A stretch of 64,000 nt of DNA from Roseiarcus sp963767245 (GCA_963767245.1 CAVYDG010000023.1:1-64000), one strand, 5' to 3'; shown: positions 54,509 to 63,730, counted from the first letter of the stretch. The notes: generated by a model not told the origin, from the letters alone. Numbers and translations: made by a program.

Positions 54509-55222
54509 ATGCGTCCGTCGAAACGCGCCGCCGATGAAATGCGCTCCGTAAGTTTCGAGCGCGGGGTGGCGCGCTACGCGGAAGGCTCGTGCCTGGTCCG
54601 GTTCGGCGAGACGCATGTGCTTTGCGCCGCCTCGCTTGAGGACAAGCCGCCGCCGTGGCTGCGCGGCCAGGGCCGGGGATGGGTCACGGCCGAATATGCG
54701 ATGCTGCCGCGCGCCACCTTGACCCGAACCCGGCGCGAGTCGGCGACCGGCAAGGTTTCCGGCCGTTCGCAGGAGATCCAGCGCCTCATCGGCCGTTCGC
54801 TGAGGTCGGTCGTGGATCTACCCCGGCTCGGCGAGCGGCAGATCACCATCGATTGCGACGTGCTGCAAGCCGATGGCGGCACCCGCACCGCCGCGATCAC
54901 CGGCGCCTGGGTGGCGCTGCGCGACTGCCTGCAATGGATGGCGAGCCGCTCGATCCTGCGCGACAGCCCGCTCAAGGATCATGTCGCGGCGGTGTCGTGC
55001 GGGGTCGTTGGCGGCGAGGCGGTGATCGATCTCGACTACGCCGAGGACTCTAGCGCACACACGGACGCGAATTTTGTCATGACCGGGACGGGAGGGCTGG
55101 TCGAGGTGCAAGGGTCGGCGGAGGGCGCGCCGTTCACCGAGGCCGAGCTTATCCACATGCTGGGGCTGGCGCGAAGCGGCATCGGGCGGCTGGTCGCGAT
55201 GCAGAAAGCGGCGATCGTATAG
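54509..55222 (+). CDS. rph: Ribonuclease PH
   Basis: The 237-residue phosphorolytic 3'-5' exoribonuclease starts at ATG 54509 behind GGGAGGAAC. Motifs are MRPSKRAADEMRSVSFERGV, GETHVLCAASLEDKPPPWLR, TAEYAMLPRATLTRTRRESA TGKVSGRSQEIQRLIGRSLR and IDCDVLQADGGTRTAAITGA with the phosphate and metal sites. It trims the 3' ends of tRNA precursors. Followed by a repeat-rich gap and an IS5-family element. Confidence 0.97.
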   Translation: MRPSKRAADEMRSVSFERGVARYAEGSCLVRFGETHVLCAASLEDKPPPWLRGQGRGWVTAEYAMLPRATLTRTRRESATGKVSGRSQEIQRLIGRSLRSVVDLPRLGERQITIDCDVLQADGGTRTAAITGAWVALRDCLQWMASRSILRDSPLKDHVAAVSCGVVGGEAVIDLDYAEDSSAHTDANFVMTGTGGLVEVQGSAEGAPFTEAELIHMLGLARSGIGRLVAMQKAAIV

Positions 55223-55345
55223 AATCCCTTCGCCCCGCCTGCGGGGAGAAGGTGAGCGAAAGGCGTCCGGAAGGACGCCCGTCCTACCGGACGGGCTATG
55301 GGCGCCGGATGAGGGGCCGCAATCTCCCCGCGAGCGGGGCGAGGA
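55223..55345. repeat. Composite dispersed repeat: 'CTTCGCCCCGC...GGATGAGGGG' block with a REP element nested in it
   Basis: The outer block (CCCCGCCTGCGGGGAGAAGG TGAGCG ... GGCGCCGGATGAGGGG) matches the layout of 44868-44954. The REP-like element 55263-55301 lies in its middle, where the other copy has only GAAGC. So one repeat has inserted into another. Confidence 0.7.
55263..55301 (+). repeat. REP-like double-hairpin element, copy 2
   Basis: GCGTCCGGAAGGACGC hairpin, then CCCGTCCTACCGGACGGG hairpin, then CTATGG. Same order as the copy at 42106-42141, with compensating changes that keep both stems paired. Confidence 0.75.
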
Positions 55346-55355
55346 GGCGTCCTTA

Positions 55356-56292
55356 GAGCCTGTCCGGGAAAATAACGAATCGTTAGAATTGCTTGTGATT
55401 TCAAGCAAGGCGGCCTGATTCGCTTGGGGGTTCGCCTGTGTGGACGAATGAAAATCGGGGTCGCTATGACCGCAGCAAGTTGCGCTATCCGAGCGACCTG
55501 ACCGACGAGGAATGGGCGCTGTCGGAGCCGCTCATCCGGCCGGGGAAGCGCGGCGGCAACAGGCGGACGGTGAACGTACGTGAAGTCGTCAACGGCTTGA
55601 TGTATGTCTTGAGCACCGGCTGCCAGTGGCGGGCGATCCCCAAGGACTTGCCGCCGCGCTCGACGGTCTACGATTATTTCGATCTGTGGAGCTGGGACGG
55701 CACGCTCGACCGCATCCATGAGGCGCTTTACACGCGCTGTCGCGAGCAGGCCTCCCGCGAAGCGAGCCCGACCGCCGCCATCATCGACAGCCAGAGCGTC
55801 AAAAGCGCGGAAAAGGGGGGCCTGCATCGATCCGCCCGGTTACGATGCAGGCAAGAAGATCAAGGGCAAGAAGCGGCACGTTCTTGTCGACACGCAAGGC
55901 CTCCTGATGCACGCGATCGTGCATTCCGCCGACATTCAGGACCGCGACGGCGGCGCGCTGCTGATGGCGAGCCTGTTCGGAGCCTTCCCGTTTCTGGTCA
56001 AGCTCTACGCCGACGGAGGTTACCAGGGGCCGGAATTCCAGGGCGCGATGAAACGCATTCTGGTGCGCCTCGACCTTGAGATCGTCAAGCGATTGGGTCA
56101 CGCCAAAGGCTTCGTCGTCCTGCCCAAGCGCTGGATCGTCGAACGCACCCTCGCCTGGCTTGGCCGCTGCCGCAGACTGGCCAAGGACTGGGAATGCCTC
56201 AACCGCAAGGCGCTCGCCTTCCTGCGCCTCGCCTCCATCCGCCTCATGCTGCGAAAGCTATGCAATCCGACATGATGTTTCCGGACAGACTC
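55356..56292 (+). mobile_element. IS5-family (IS402-like) element, 937 bp, TTA target duplication at the rnd stop codon
   Basis: Ends: GAGCCTGTCCGGGAAAATAA at the left, and GAGTCTGTCCGGAAACATCA read inward from the right. TTA lies on both sides (55353-55355 and 56293-56295). The right TTA is also the complement of the TAA stop of the RNase D-like gene. Confidence 0.9.
55438..56275 (+). pseudogene. IS5-family transposase with a frameshift in an A4G6 run
   Basis: The first frame from GTG 55438 reads MWTNENRGRYDRSKLRYPSD, GLMYVLSTGCQWRAIPKDLP and IIDSQSVKSAEKGG (first catalytic Asp). At AAAAGGGGGG (55811-55820) the frame is lost; the rest is open in the next frame: CIDPPGYDAGKKIKGKKRHV, KLYADGGYQGPEFQGAMKRI (second Asp) and FVVLPKRWIVERTLAWLGRC (Glu region), ending at 56275. 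A seventh G would restore it. Either one G is lost or the homopolymer is a slippage site. Confidence 0.85.
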
Positions 56293-56916
56293 TTACGGAT
56301 ACTCGTGCGAGAAAACGTCCATGACCTCGAATCCGGCGAGGTCCAGGCGCACCCGATCAGGCAGATAGGCGAATGCGGCGCGCGCATGCCCGGCCCGGCC
56401 CTCGCGCTCGAGCATGGCGTTGAGCTTCTCGCGTAGCGCGTGCAGATGCAGCACGTCGGACGCCGCGTAGGCGAGCTGCGCCTCGCTGAGCGCCTCGGCC
56501 CCCCAGTCGGACGACTGCTGCTGCTTCGAGATCTCGACCCCGAGCAATTCGCGCGTGAGGTCCTTGAGCCCATGCCGATCGGTGTAGGTGCGTGCGATCT
56601 TGGAGGCGATCTTGGTGCAATAGACCGGGGCGGCCATGACGCCGAAGGCGTGATGCAGGACCGCCATGTCGAAGCGGCCGTAGTGGAACAGCTTCACGAC
56701 GTTCGGATCGGCCAGCAGCCGCTCGAGATTGGGAGCCCGCGTCTGGCCGGCGGAGATCTGCACGATGTCGGCGCTGCCGTCGCCGCGCGAAATCTGGACG
56801 AGGCACAGGCGGTCACGGCCAATGACAAGCCCAAGCGTCTCCGTATCGATCGCCACCGCGTCGCCGAATGACGATTCGGCGGGCAAATCGTTGCGATGGA
56901 AGCGAATCATCGGCAA
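56293..56916 (-). CDS. Ribonuclease D-like 3'-5' exonuclease
   Basis: The 207-residue protein (ATG 56916, MPMIRFHRNDLPAESSFGDA) is a DEDDy exonuclease domain without the HRDC domain of long RNase D. Motifs: exo I VAIDTETLGLVIGRDRLCLV, exo II region VVKLFHYGRFDMAVLHHAFG and exo III SEAQLAYAASDVLHLHAL. The short form is common in Alphaproteobacteria. It should trim structured RNA 3' ends. Its TAA stop coincides with the IS5-family target site, so the IS follows the gene without changing its protein. Confidence 0.92.
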   Translation of the reverse strand: MPMIRFHRNDLPAESSFGDAVAIDTETLGLVIGRDRLCLVQISRGDGSADIVQISAGQTRAPNLERLLADPNVVKLFHYGRFDMAVLHHAFGVMAAPVYCTKIASKIARTYTDRHGLKDLTRELLGVEISKQQQSSDWGAEALSEAQLAYAASDVLHLHALREKLNAMLEREGRAGHARAAFAYLPDRVRLDLAGFEVMDVFSHEYP

Positions 56917-57054
56917 TGCGATGCCTGGTCTCGTTCAAATACAAGGCGTTAAATGTCGACGACGGTATCGTTAGCAGCCGCCTTCGTGCTGGGTCAATCG
57001 GACCGGCGCAGAAGGGCGGCTTCGGCGCGAATCCGTGCGGCTACCGGAGCGGCT

Positions 57055-57510
57055 TCAGGCCGCGGCGGATTGTCCCCCCTGACAGATTTTGGCGACGGCA
57101 GCGCAGAAAATATAGCCGATTCCGCGCACCGAGCGAACCAGCGGCGGCCGATCGGCGCCGCCGGCCAGCTTCTTGCGCAGCCGCGCCACCAAGGTATCGA
57201 TCGAACGATCGAAATACCTCCACTCGCGCCCTCTGAGCGTGCCGAGCAGAACGTCGCGCGACAGCGCTTGCCCCGGCTGGCGGACAAAGGCCAGCAAGAG
57301 ATCGAACTCGGACGAGGTCAGGTCGACCCGCCGGCCGGCGGGACTGACAAGGTCGCGCGCGGTCTCCTCAAGCGTCCACCCGGCGAACAGGTAGAGCCGC
57401 TCGATCGGACTCGCGGCGTCGGCGCGAGGGATTTCGACGTCGCGCTCCCGGACGACCTGTTCAGTGAACGTCCGTCTCTGGTCGGCGTCGTCCAGAATGA
57501 GTATCCGCAT
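57055..57510 (-). CDS. OmpR-type winged-helix regulator with a mostly deleted receiver domain
   Basis: The 151-residue product from ATG 57510 starts MRILILDDADQRRTF like a response regulator, then jumps to a linker (VRERDVEIPRADAASPIERL) and the complete DNA-binding domain: YLFAGWTLEETARDLVSPAG, VDLTSSEFDLLLAFVRQPGQ, ALSRDVLLGTLRGREWRYFD and RSIDTLVARLRKKLAGGADR to VRSVRGIGYIF. The phosphorylation Asp and most of the 120-residue receiver are missing. No partner kinase is adjacent. An internal deletion is the simplest explanation; it could act as a phosphorylation-independent regulator. Confidence 0.8.
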   Translation of the reverse strand: MRILILDDADQRRTFTEQVVRERDVEIPRADAASPIERLYLFAGWTLEETARDLVSPAGRRVDLTSSEFDLLLAFVRQPGQALSRDVLLGTLRGREWRYFDRSIDTLVARLRKKLAGGADRPPLVRSVRGIGYIFCAAVAKICQGGQSAAA

Positions 57511-57898
57511 CAGCCGCCCCGATTTCGATTTCCGCCGCTGCTGGCTGGCGAATCGCCAGATCGGCACGAATCGTGACACGAGGCGCTTTATTGTCAATAA
57601 TTTACGATACGTGAAGCAATTGATTCTTCAATCTTGGGCATAAACATTTATCTACCGTCAGCATGACGAATTCAATTCTTCGCGTTGCGTGGCTTTGGTT
57701 CGAGTTAGCTTGGCAGTATTTCTGCGTTCTTTCCGATAAGTCACTTGGGCCGGCGCAAGGACGGTCGAGCGAAGACTATTTCAAATTTCCTGCGATCACT
57801 GCGGCAACTCTACGGCGCCGGAACGCCGAAGCGTCAATGATTGCATGTGCGCTGGTTATGGCGGGAGCGAATCGATGTACAAGGGGGAGGCAAACCTC
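57511..57898. other. AT-rich intergenic region between divergent regulators
   Basis: The gap between the OmpR-type gene (leftward) and the LysR gene (rightward) includes a clearly AT-rich core at about 57590-57740 (for example TTTATTGTCAATAATTTACG). It should hold divergent promoters. A short forward frame from 57663 lacks homology. Confidence 0.5.
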
Positions 57899-58774
57899 GT
57901 GCCGGATCGGGCGGCTCTCATGCGCGGCATTCCCATAGATATCCTGCGAGCGTTTGTCGCGGTCGTGGAGGCGCGAGGCTTCACCCGCGCGGCCGAGGAA
58001 CTGGGCCGGACGCAGCCGACGATCAGCCTGCAGGTGAAACGGCTCGAGGAGCTCGTCGAAGCGCCGCTGTTCAAGAAAGGCGGCCGCTTCGAACTGTCTG
58101 GGGTGGGGGAAGTCTGTTTCGACTACGGCAAGCGCCTGCTTCGGCTGCACGACGACATGCTCGACGAGGTCGGCGGCCGCAACAGTCCGAACGGCGCCCT
58201 GCGCATTGGCATGCCCAGCGAATTTGCCTCGGTTCTGGCGCCGCGGCTCGCCCAGCTGCGCGCGGACGCCGAGACCCGCGCCGCCTTCGAGGTGGTGGTC
58301 GAGAGCTCGCAGGCGCTCTCCGCCGCCTTTCGTCAGAATGCGCTTGACGTTGCGTTCGTCATCGGCGCGGGCGAAAGCGAACCCCACCGGATCGAACAGT
58401 GGCGCGGGCAATTGCGCTGGTTCGGCCGCGCGTCCGACGACCATCCCGGCGATCGGCCGCTGCCGCTCGTGGTCGCGCCGCAAGGTTCCGCTATTCACGA
58501 GGCGGCGACGGGCGCGCTGCGCGCCCACGGGCGGAAATTCGAAGTCGTTTGCACGAGTTCCGATTTCGCCGTGCTCGCCGCTGCAGCAGCAGCCGGTCTT
58601 GGCGTCATGCCGATGATCGAAGGGCTCGCGGCGGGGGGACTGAAGCCTTGCCTCGATAAAAGTCTTCCGCCCTTGCCGGAGGTCACACTGTTGCTCCTGG
58701 CGCGCTCCCGGACGCTGGCGCTAGCGAGCCGCCGCTGGGTCGCCGGCATGGTCGAGGCCCTTCAATCGGCTTGA
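57899..58774 (+). CDS. LysR-family transcriptional regulator
   Basis: The 291-residue protein starts at GTG 57899, eight bases after AAGGGGGAGG, the best ribosome site in the region; longer open frame upstream is ignored. The helix-turn-helix is IPIDILRAFVAVVEARGFTR AAEELGRTQPTISLQVKRLE, followed by the linker helix and a substrate-binding domain (GALRIGMPSEFASVLAPRLA, LDVAFVIGAGESEPHRIEQW, SDFAVLAAAAAAGLGVMPMI). LysR proteins usually control a divergent neighbour, here the truncated OmpR-type gene. The ligand is unknown. Confidence 0.92.
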   Translation: MPDRAALMRGIPIDILRAFVAVVEARGFTRAAEELGRTQPTISLQVKRLEELVEAPLFKKGGRFELSGVGEVCFDYGKRLLRLHDDMLDEVGGRNSPNGALRIGMPSEFASVLAPRLAQLRADAETRAAFEVVVESSQALSAAFRQNALDVAFVIGAGESEPHRIEQWRGQLRWFGRASDDHPGDRPLPLVVAPQGSAIHEAATGALRAHGRKFEVVCTSSDFAVLAAAAAAGLGVMPMIEGLAAGGLKPCLDKSLPPLPEVTLLLLARSRTLALASRRWVAGMVEALQSA

Positions 58775-58889
58775 CGGCGCGCGGGCGCAGACTTCACCCC
58801 GCATTGCATTTTGTAACAATTCGTCACCCAGCCCGTCCCTCGATCATGGCAATATTCGGCCACCCGCCGGGGAGTCAGCGACGTCGACA

Positions 58890-59108
58890 ATGAACACAGA
58901 GCTCAAACCGCGATTCGCCAATTCAGCGCGATGCGCCCCCTCGAAGGCGACGGACGAGGGCGACGAGCTGGCCCTTCTCGCCGAGTTCATGCGCGCCGGT
59001 TCCGTTGCTTCGCTCGCCGGCGAGATCGCTGAGCGTCTGGGCGCGGATGTACGAGGCGACGACCTGATTGTCGCGGCGGGCCTTGGCGGAAATCGCCGCA
59101 GCGGCTGA
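58890..59108 (+). CDS. Small hypothetical protein
   Basis: A 72-codon frame from ATG 58890 (MNTELKPRFANSARCAPSKA). Its part ELALLAEFMRAGSVASLAGE IAERLGADVRGDDL is plausible as a helix pair, but I recognise no family. It has no strong ribosome site. It lies upstream of the broken DUF1217 flagellar gene. It may be real or a chance frame. Confidence 0.3.
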   Translation: MNTELKPRFANSARCAPSKATDEGDELALLAEFMRAGSVASLAGEIAERLGADVRGDDLIVAAGLGGNRRSG

Positions 59109-59237
59109 CACGAAGGCGAGTCCGCGGGGCGCGCGCGCGCCGTGGCGGATTAACCGACCTGCAGGGCTTCGCCGCTAGCGTCGTGACTTCTGCCTCATCG
59201 CGCTCCGGCGCTTCGGACTGAGCCGCGCGAGTCCCAA

Positions 59238-60112
59238 ATGCCCAATACGACAACCACCTACCTCGCTGTGTCGCAGAACCTGCCCCGCTATCAGGCGATG
59301 ACTGCGGCCGAGCCCGCGGTGAGAACCGCGACCGCCTATTACGAGGCGAATATCGGCTCGGCGACGTCGATCCAGGACGTTCGTCGGCAACTATCGGCTG
59401 TTGTCCTACGCTCTCGACGCCTATGGCCTCGGCGACCAGATCAACTCGACGGCGCTGATTACGAAGGTGCTGGAAGGCGGAGTTTCCAATCCGAAAAGCC
59501 TTGCCAACACTCTGCCGGATTCGCGGTGGAAGGCGTTCGCGTCGGCGTTCAATTTCGCCGCGGGCGGCGCAGACCTCGCCTTCGTCGGCGAGCGTGGTCC
59601 AGACGACGACGAACGACTATCTCGAACAGCAGCTCGAGAGCGATCAGGGCGCCCAGGACGTGGGTGTCCAGCTTGCGTTGTATTTTCAGCGTGTGGCGCC
59701 GACGGTCACCAGCGAATATGGAATCCTGGCCGATCCAAATCTCCTGCAAGTCGCGACGACGATCATGGGGCTCTCGCCGTCGATCGGCGGCGACCTTCAA
59801 CCCCAGACACTCTCCGAGCTCATGCCGATCTCCGACCTGCAAGATCCGGCCAAACTCCAGGAGCTCACCGAGCGGTTCACCGCAATGTACGACGCGACCT
59901 ATGGGCCCGGTTCCGGAGCGACCACGAACCTTACGGTCGATTCGGGCAATTCGAGTTCAGGCCAGTCTGGCGCCGCCGCTGTCCTGGCTGACGTCATCAG
60001 TTCGAACGGCTCGGTGCTGAGCAGCGCGCTCAACGCCTTCACCGGCCAGCCCGCGCCAGTGTTTTCGACCGCCCTGTTGTCGAGCCTGCAAAGGTTTTCG
60101 CTCGGCGGCTGA
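59238..60112 (+). pseudogene. DUF1217 flagellar-cluster protein with two frameshifts
   Basis: Three consecutive frames make up one protein: MPNTTTTYLAVSQNLPRYQA to IGSATSIQD; then, after one extra G near 59379, FVGNYRLLSYALDAYGLGDQ to WKAFASAFNFAAGGA; then, after a second break near 59578, SASVVQTTTNDYLEQQLESD to SSLQRFSLGG at 60112. DUF1217 proteins are encoded among flagellar genes of Rhizobiales and contain such NYRLLSYALDAYGL segments. The intact length would be about 290 residues. Two independent indels make it a real pseudogene unless both are sequencing errors. Confidence 0.82.
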
Positions 60113-60209
60113 AGAAAGGCCCACGCAAGCGCCGCGCCTTAATCCGCGGCATGTTTTGGACCCAACGTCCTTTTTGCCTTCCGCTGCCCGCGGCGCCTGA
60201 GGCCAAGCG

Positions 60210-62172
60210 GTGAATCCTGGCCTTTCTCAACCCGATGCGCTTTACGCCGCCGCCGCCGTTCAGTGGCGCGAGCGCCGGCGCGACGAGGCGATCAAGCTCA
60301 TCGACGAGGCAATCCGGCTGAGACCCGATTTCGCCGCCGCGCTCTGCATGGGCGCCTACATGCTCGGCGAATTGGGCAAGCCCGAGCCGGCGCTGCGCTT
60401 CTATCGGCGGGCGCTCGAGCTCGACGCTTCGCTGGTCGTCGCCCATGTCAATGCCGGCAAGCTGCTGTTCAGCGCCCGCCGCTTCGATGAGGCGCTGCGT
60501 TCGTTCGAAGCGGCGACGGCGCTCGCGCCCGACGATCCCGACGCCTGGTCGAGCCGCGCCGGGACGCTGCGCGAGCTCGGGCGTCTCGAGGAATTGCTCG
60601 ACGCGGCGCGACGCGCGCTGTCGCTGCGCGACGATTTCCCTCAGGCCGCGATCAACCTCGGCAATGCGCTTCTGAAGCTCGATCGCCCCGAGGAGGCGCT
60701 CAGCGCCTACCTCCGAGCGAGCGCGCCGGCGCCCTAGTCGGCCAGCGGCTCTCTGCGGCCAGGCGTTGGCGCTGCGCAGCCTCGGCCGTTTCTCCGAGGC
60801 GCTTGCGGCGTTCGAGGCGGCCGAGGCGCTCGGCAGCCGCGAGGCTGAGGCGGGCAAGGGCTGCCTCCTGCTGACGCTTGGCGACTTCGAGCGCGGATTT
60901 CAGGGTTACGAGGCGCGCTGGCTTAACGGAAAATCGCTTGGCGAAGCGCTCGGAGCGCGCTTCGAGACCTGGCGGGGGCCGGGACGACAAGGAGAGCGCG
61001 TCCTGGTGCTCAACGACCATGGTCTCGGCGACACTATTCAGTTCTTTCGCTATGTGCCGTTGATGGCCGCCGCCGGCGTCGATGCGACCTTCGTCTGTCC
61101 GCCGAGGCTGCGCCGGCTCCTCTGTTCGAAGGCAAACATACGAACCGCCGATGCGCCGTCGGAGGGGCAAGAATTCGACGCCCAGATCGCGATCAGCAGC
61201 CTGCCTTACGCATTCGGCACGCGGCTCGACACGATTCCCGCCACGGTTCCCTATCTCGCGGCCGAGCCGGCCTTGCGGGCAAAGTGGGCCCGGCGCATCG
61301 GCGCAGCCGGCTTCAAGATCGGCGTTGTATGGCAAGGCAACCCAAATCCGGAGGCGGATCGCGCCCGGTCCATGCCGCTTGCGGAACTCGCGCCGCTTGG
61401 CAAGGTCGCGGGCGTCAGGCTCATTTCCCTGCAGAAAGGCGCCGGCGAAGAGCAGCTTGCCCTTCTGCCGTCGTCGATGCGGGTCGAGACGCTGGGGGCG
61501 GATTTCGACGCCGGGCCGGACGCCTTCGTCGACACGGCGGCGGCGATGGCCTGGCTCGATCTCGTCGTCACCTGCGACACCTCGATCGCGCATCTCGCGG
61601 GGGCCCTGGCCGTCCCGGTCTGGGTGGCGATGAAGAGCGACGCCGAATGGCGCTGGCTGACCGGACGCGCCGATTTGCCGTGGTACCCGACCATGCGCCT
61701 CTTCCGCCAGTCGCGCCGGGGCGTCTGGGGCGACGTGTTCGACGCCATGGCGATCGAAGTCGCCGCGCTCGTCGCGCGTCGCGCCGCGCCGGCGATGGTT
61801 TCATGCCCGTGCTCGCTCGGCGAATTGATCGACAAGATCACCATCCTGCGGATCAAAGCCAAACGCATCCGCGAGCGCGAGAAACTCGCCAATGTCCAGC
61901 GCGAGCTCGAGTTGCTCGAACGGCTGGCGGGCGAGAGCGGCCCAACCGGATCGTCGATCGATCTGCTCGCCGACCGCCTCGCCGCGGTCAACGCGCGCCT
62001 TTGGGACATCGAGGATGCGATTCGGACCTGTGAGCGCGAGGGGGACTTCGGACCCCGCTTCGTCGCGCTCGCGCGATCGGTCTACGGCGAAAACGACGTG
62101 CGCGCGGCGCTGAAGCGCGCGATCAACACCCTCGCCAGTTCGGCTCTCGTCGAAGAGAAGAGCTACGCCTGA
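60210..62172 (+). pseudogene. TPR-glycosyltransferase-like protein with DUF6165-type end, frameshifted
   Basis: The first frame (GTG 60210) has about four TPR units, for example PEPALRFYRRALELDASLVV and PDDPDAWSSRAGTLRELGRL, and ends at TAG 60735. One base shift near 60730 leads into SRPAALCGQALALRSLGRFS EALAAF, another TPR, then a GT9/GT41-like glycosyltransferase part (GERVLVLNDHGLGDTIQFFR YVPLM; FKIGVVWQGNPNPEADRARS; VVTCDTSIAHLAGALAVPVW) and a C-terminal helical part with GELIDKITILRIKAKRIRER. The joined protein is about 653 residues. Such proteins are often found by flagellin genes and may modify flagellin or surface glycans. A separate 468-residue product from TTG 60766 is still possible. 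Confidence 0.85.
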
Positions 62173-62178
62173 CTGGGT

Positions 62179-62505
62179 TCAGCCGGGGACGGCGTAGTAG
62201 CGTCGCCTCAGCGCATAGCGGTCGCTGGCCTTGAGCGCGTCCGCCGCCGCGGCCTCGTGCAGCCGGACTCCGATTGTCGCCCCGCGGCGCCAGACGATTT
62301 TCGCGTCGCGCACTTCGCCGGTCTCGTCGATATGTACGGCCAAACGGGGCGGAAGTCTGATGTCGCGCGCCAGGGCGAGGCGCAGTCCGTCCGGAGACCG
62401 ATCGCAGATCCGGCCCTCGCAGACGAAGCGATAGCCTACGTCAAGAAGTTTGGCCGAGCGCAGGCGCGCGGGCTCGCGCCGGCCGCGGCGCTGATCGCGG
62501 GCCAT
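62179..62505 (-). CDS. PilZ-domain protein (probable cyclic-di-GMP binder)
   Basis: The PilZ core is complete: RRGRREPARLRSAKL provides the RxxxR motif and ICDRSPDGLRL the D/NxSxxG motif, followed by IRLPPRLAVHIDETGEVRDA and IVWRRGATIGVRLHE. These residues bind cyclic di-GMP. ATG 62505 gives 108 residues, the usual single-domain size; the open frame extends to ATG 62703 with 66 extra residues of no recognised domain. Position between glycosyltransferase and ftcR suggests a motility role. Confidence 0.8.
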   Translation of the reverse strand: MARDQRRGRREPARLRSAKLLDVGYRFVCEGRICDRSPDGLRLALARDIRLPPRLAVHIDETGEVRDAKIVWRRGATIGVRLHEAAAADALKASDRYALRRRYYAVPG

Positions 62506-62703
62506 GCTTTCGCGCGCGCTCCCTTCGGGCGCGATGGCCCAATAGGCTACCTCGCCGCGCCGCGCGAGTTCGCGCCCAAGCCTGAGCGCCGCACTCGGCC
62601 GGGCGCGCCAGTCCCGGCGTTTGACCCCGAGCAACACGGCGTCGCCGGCGCGGTCGCCGCGCGTTTTCCCTGAACGGCGCCCGGTTAGGACTGCGTTAAC
62701 CAT

Positions 62704-62981
62704 TTCATAAATACATGGAACCATAACAGACGTACATCATGCGTTAACCAAGTTGGGGGTACTTTTCGATCTCAATAAAGATTTGTCAAGAAAAAGCGAA
62801 ACGACTTTTTGGATAAAAGTTAACAATCGGCGGTCTCGGGGTCAATAAGCCAGTTGTTGTCTCAAATACACAATCGCTACCGTTCCTAAAACACAGCGTA
62901 TCTAATCCTGTCTCGGTTGAATTCGAGTGTTGTCGTAAAAGAGGGCGTTCCAAGGTCAATTCGGTCCAGTGGAGCAGGTCT
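62704..62981. promoter_or_regulatory. AT-rich upstream region of ftcR and the PilZ gene
   Basis: About 280 bases with strong AT enrichment (for example AATAAAGATTTGTCAAGAAA). GCGTTAACCATTTC and GCGTTAACCAAG are two similar GTTAAC-containing boxes near 62694 and 62743, reminiscent of CtrA half sites (TTAA), but a full TTAA-N7-TTAA pair is not seen. It must contain promoters for both directions. Confidence 0.45.
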
Positions 62982-63650
62982 ATGTATATTATTATCGACG
63001 ATCGCGACATCGTGGCGGGAGGCTACGCCAACGGTTTTGATCGTGAAGGCGTCTCCTCGGCCGGGATCGAAGCCGGTGAATTTCGCGAATGGATCGGCAA
63101 GATCAGCGACACGGACATGAGCGCGGTCGAGGCTTTTCTGATCGGCGACTGCGGCGAGCGTGAAGCGCTCTCGCGATTGATTCGCGAACGGTCGAACGCG
63201 CCGGTTCTTTGTCTCAATGATCGCCATTCGCTCGACGATACATTGTGTCTGTTCGCCGCTGGCGCGGACGACGTCCTGCGCAAACCGGTCCATGTGCGGG
63301 AAATCGTCGCCCGGGTCGGGGCGATCAACCGTCGCGTGTTCGGCGAGAAGGGCCACGTGACGGTCGGCGAACTGCGCGTCTATTTTGACGGCCGCGAGCC
63401 CGAGGCGAACGGCAGTCCGTTTCCTTTGCCCCGTCGGGAGCGCCGTATCCTCGAGTTTCTGTTGCGCTGCCGCGGCCGGCGGGTCAGCAAGACCCAGATC
63501 TTCAATGCCGTCTATGGGCTCTTCGACGAGGACGTCGACGAGAACGTCATCGAGAGTCACATCAGCAAGCTGCGCAAGAAGCTCAAGCACCGGTTGGGGT
63601 TCGACCCGATCGATTCCAAGCGGTTCCTCGGCTACTGCATCGAGAAATAG
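62982..63650 (+). CDS. ftcR: Flagellar transcriptional regulator FtcR (OmpR-type, atypical receiver)
   Basis: The 222-residue protein MYIIIDDRDIVAGGYANGFD is the FtcR/Rem type known from Brucella and Sinorhizobium. The N-terminal receiver-like domain lacks the usual acidic pocket and phospho-Asp at the beta-3 end (VEAFLIGDCGERE), but keeps a lysine in VLRKPVHVREIVARVGAINR. The C-terminal winged helix is FPLPRRERRILEFLLRCRGR with SKTQIFNAVYGLFDEDVDEN and VIESHISKLRKKLKHRLGFD. It activates class II flagellar genes. It is convergent with the flagellin gene at the window end. Confidence 0.93.
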   Translation: MYIIIDDRDIVAGGYANGFDREGVSSAGIEAGEFREWIGKISDTDMSAVEAFLIGDCGEREALSRLIRERSNAPVLCLNDRHSLDDTLCLFAAGADDVLRKPVHVREIVARVGAINRRVFGEKGHVTVGELRVYFDGREPEANGSPFPLPRRERRILEFLLRCRGRRVSKTQIFNAVYGLFDEDVDENVIESHISKLRKKLKHRLGFDPIDSKRFLGYCIEK

Positions 63651-63730
63651 CGGCGAGTTCGGCATCGATCCCCGCCATCCCGCCAAGACGTCCCCTGGAC
63701 GCCCGGGTATCACACAGCATGAACCTGGCT

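Noticed and set aside
62506..62703. 66-residue N-terminal extension of the PilZ protein
   Set aside because: No domain or conserved motif; the shorter start gives the usual PilZ size, though the longer form cannot be excluded.
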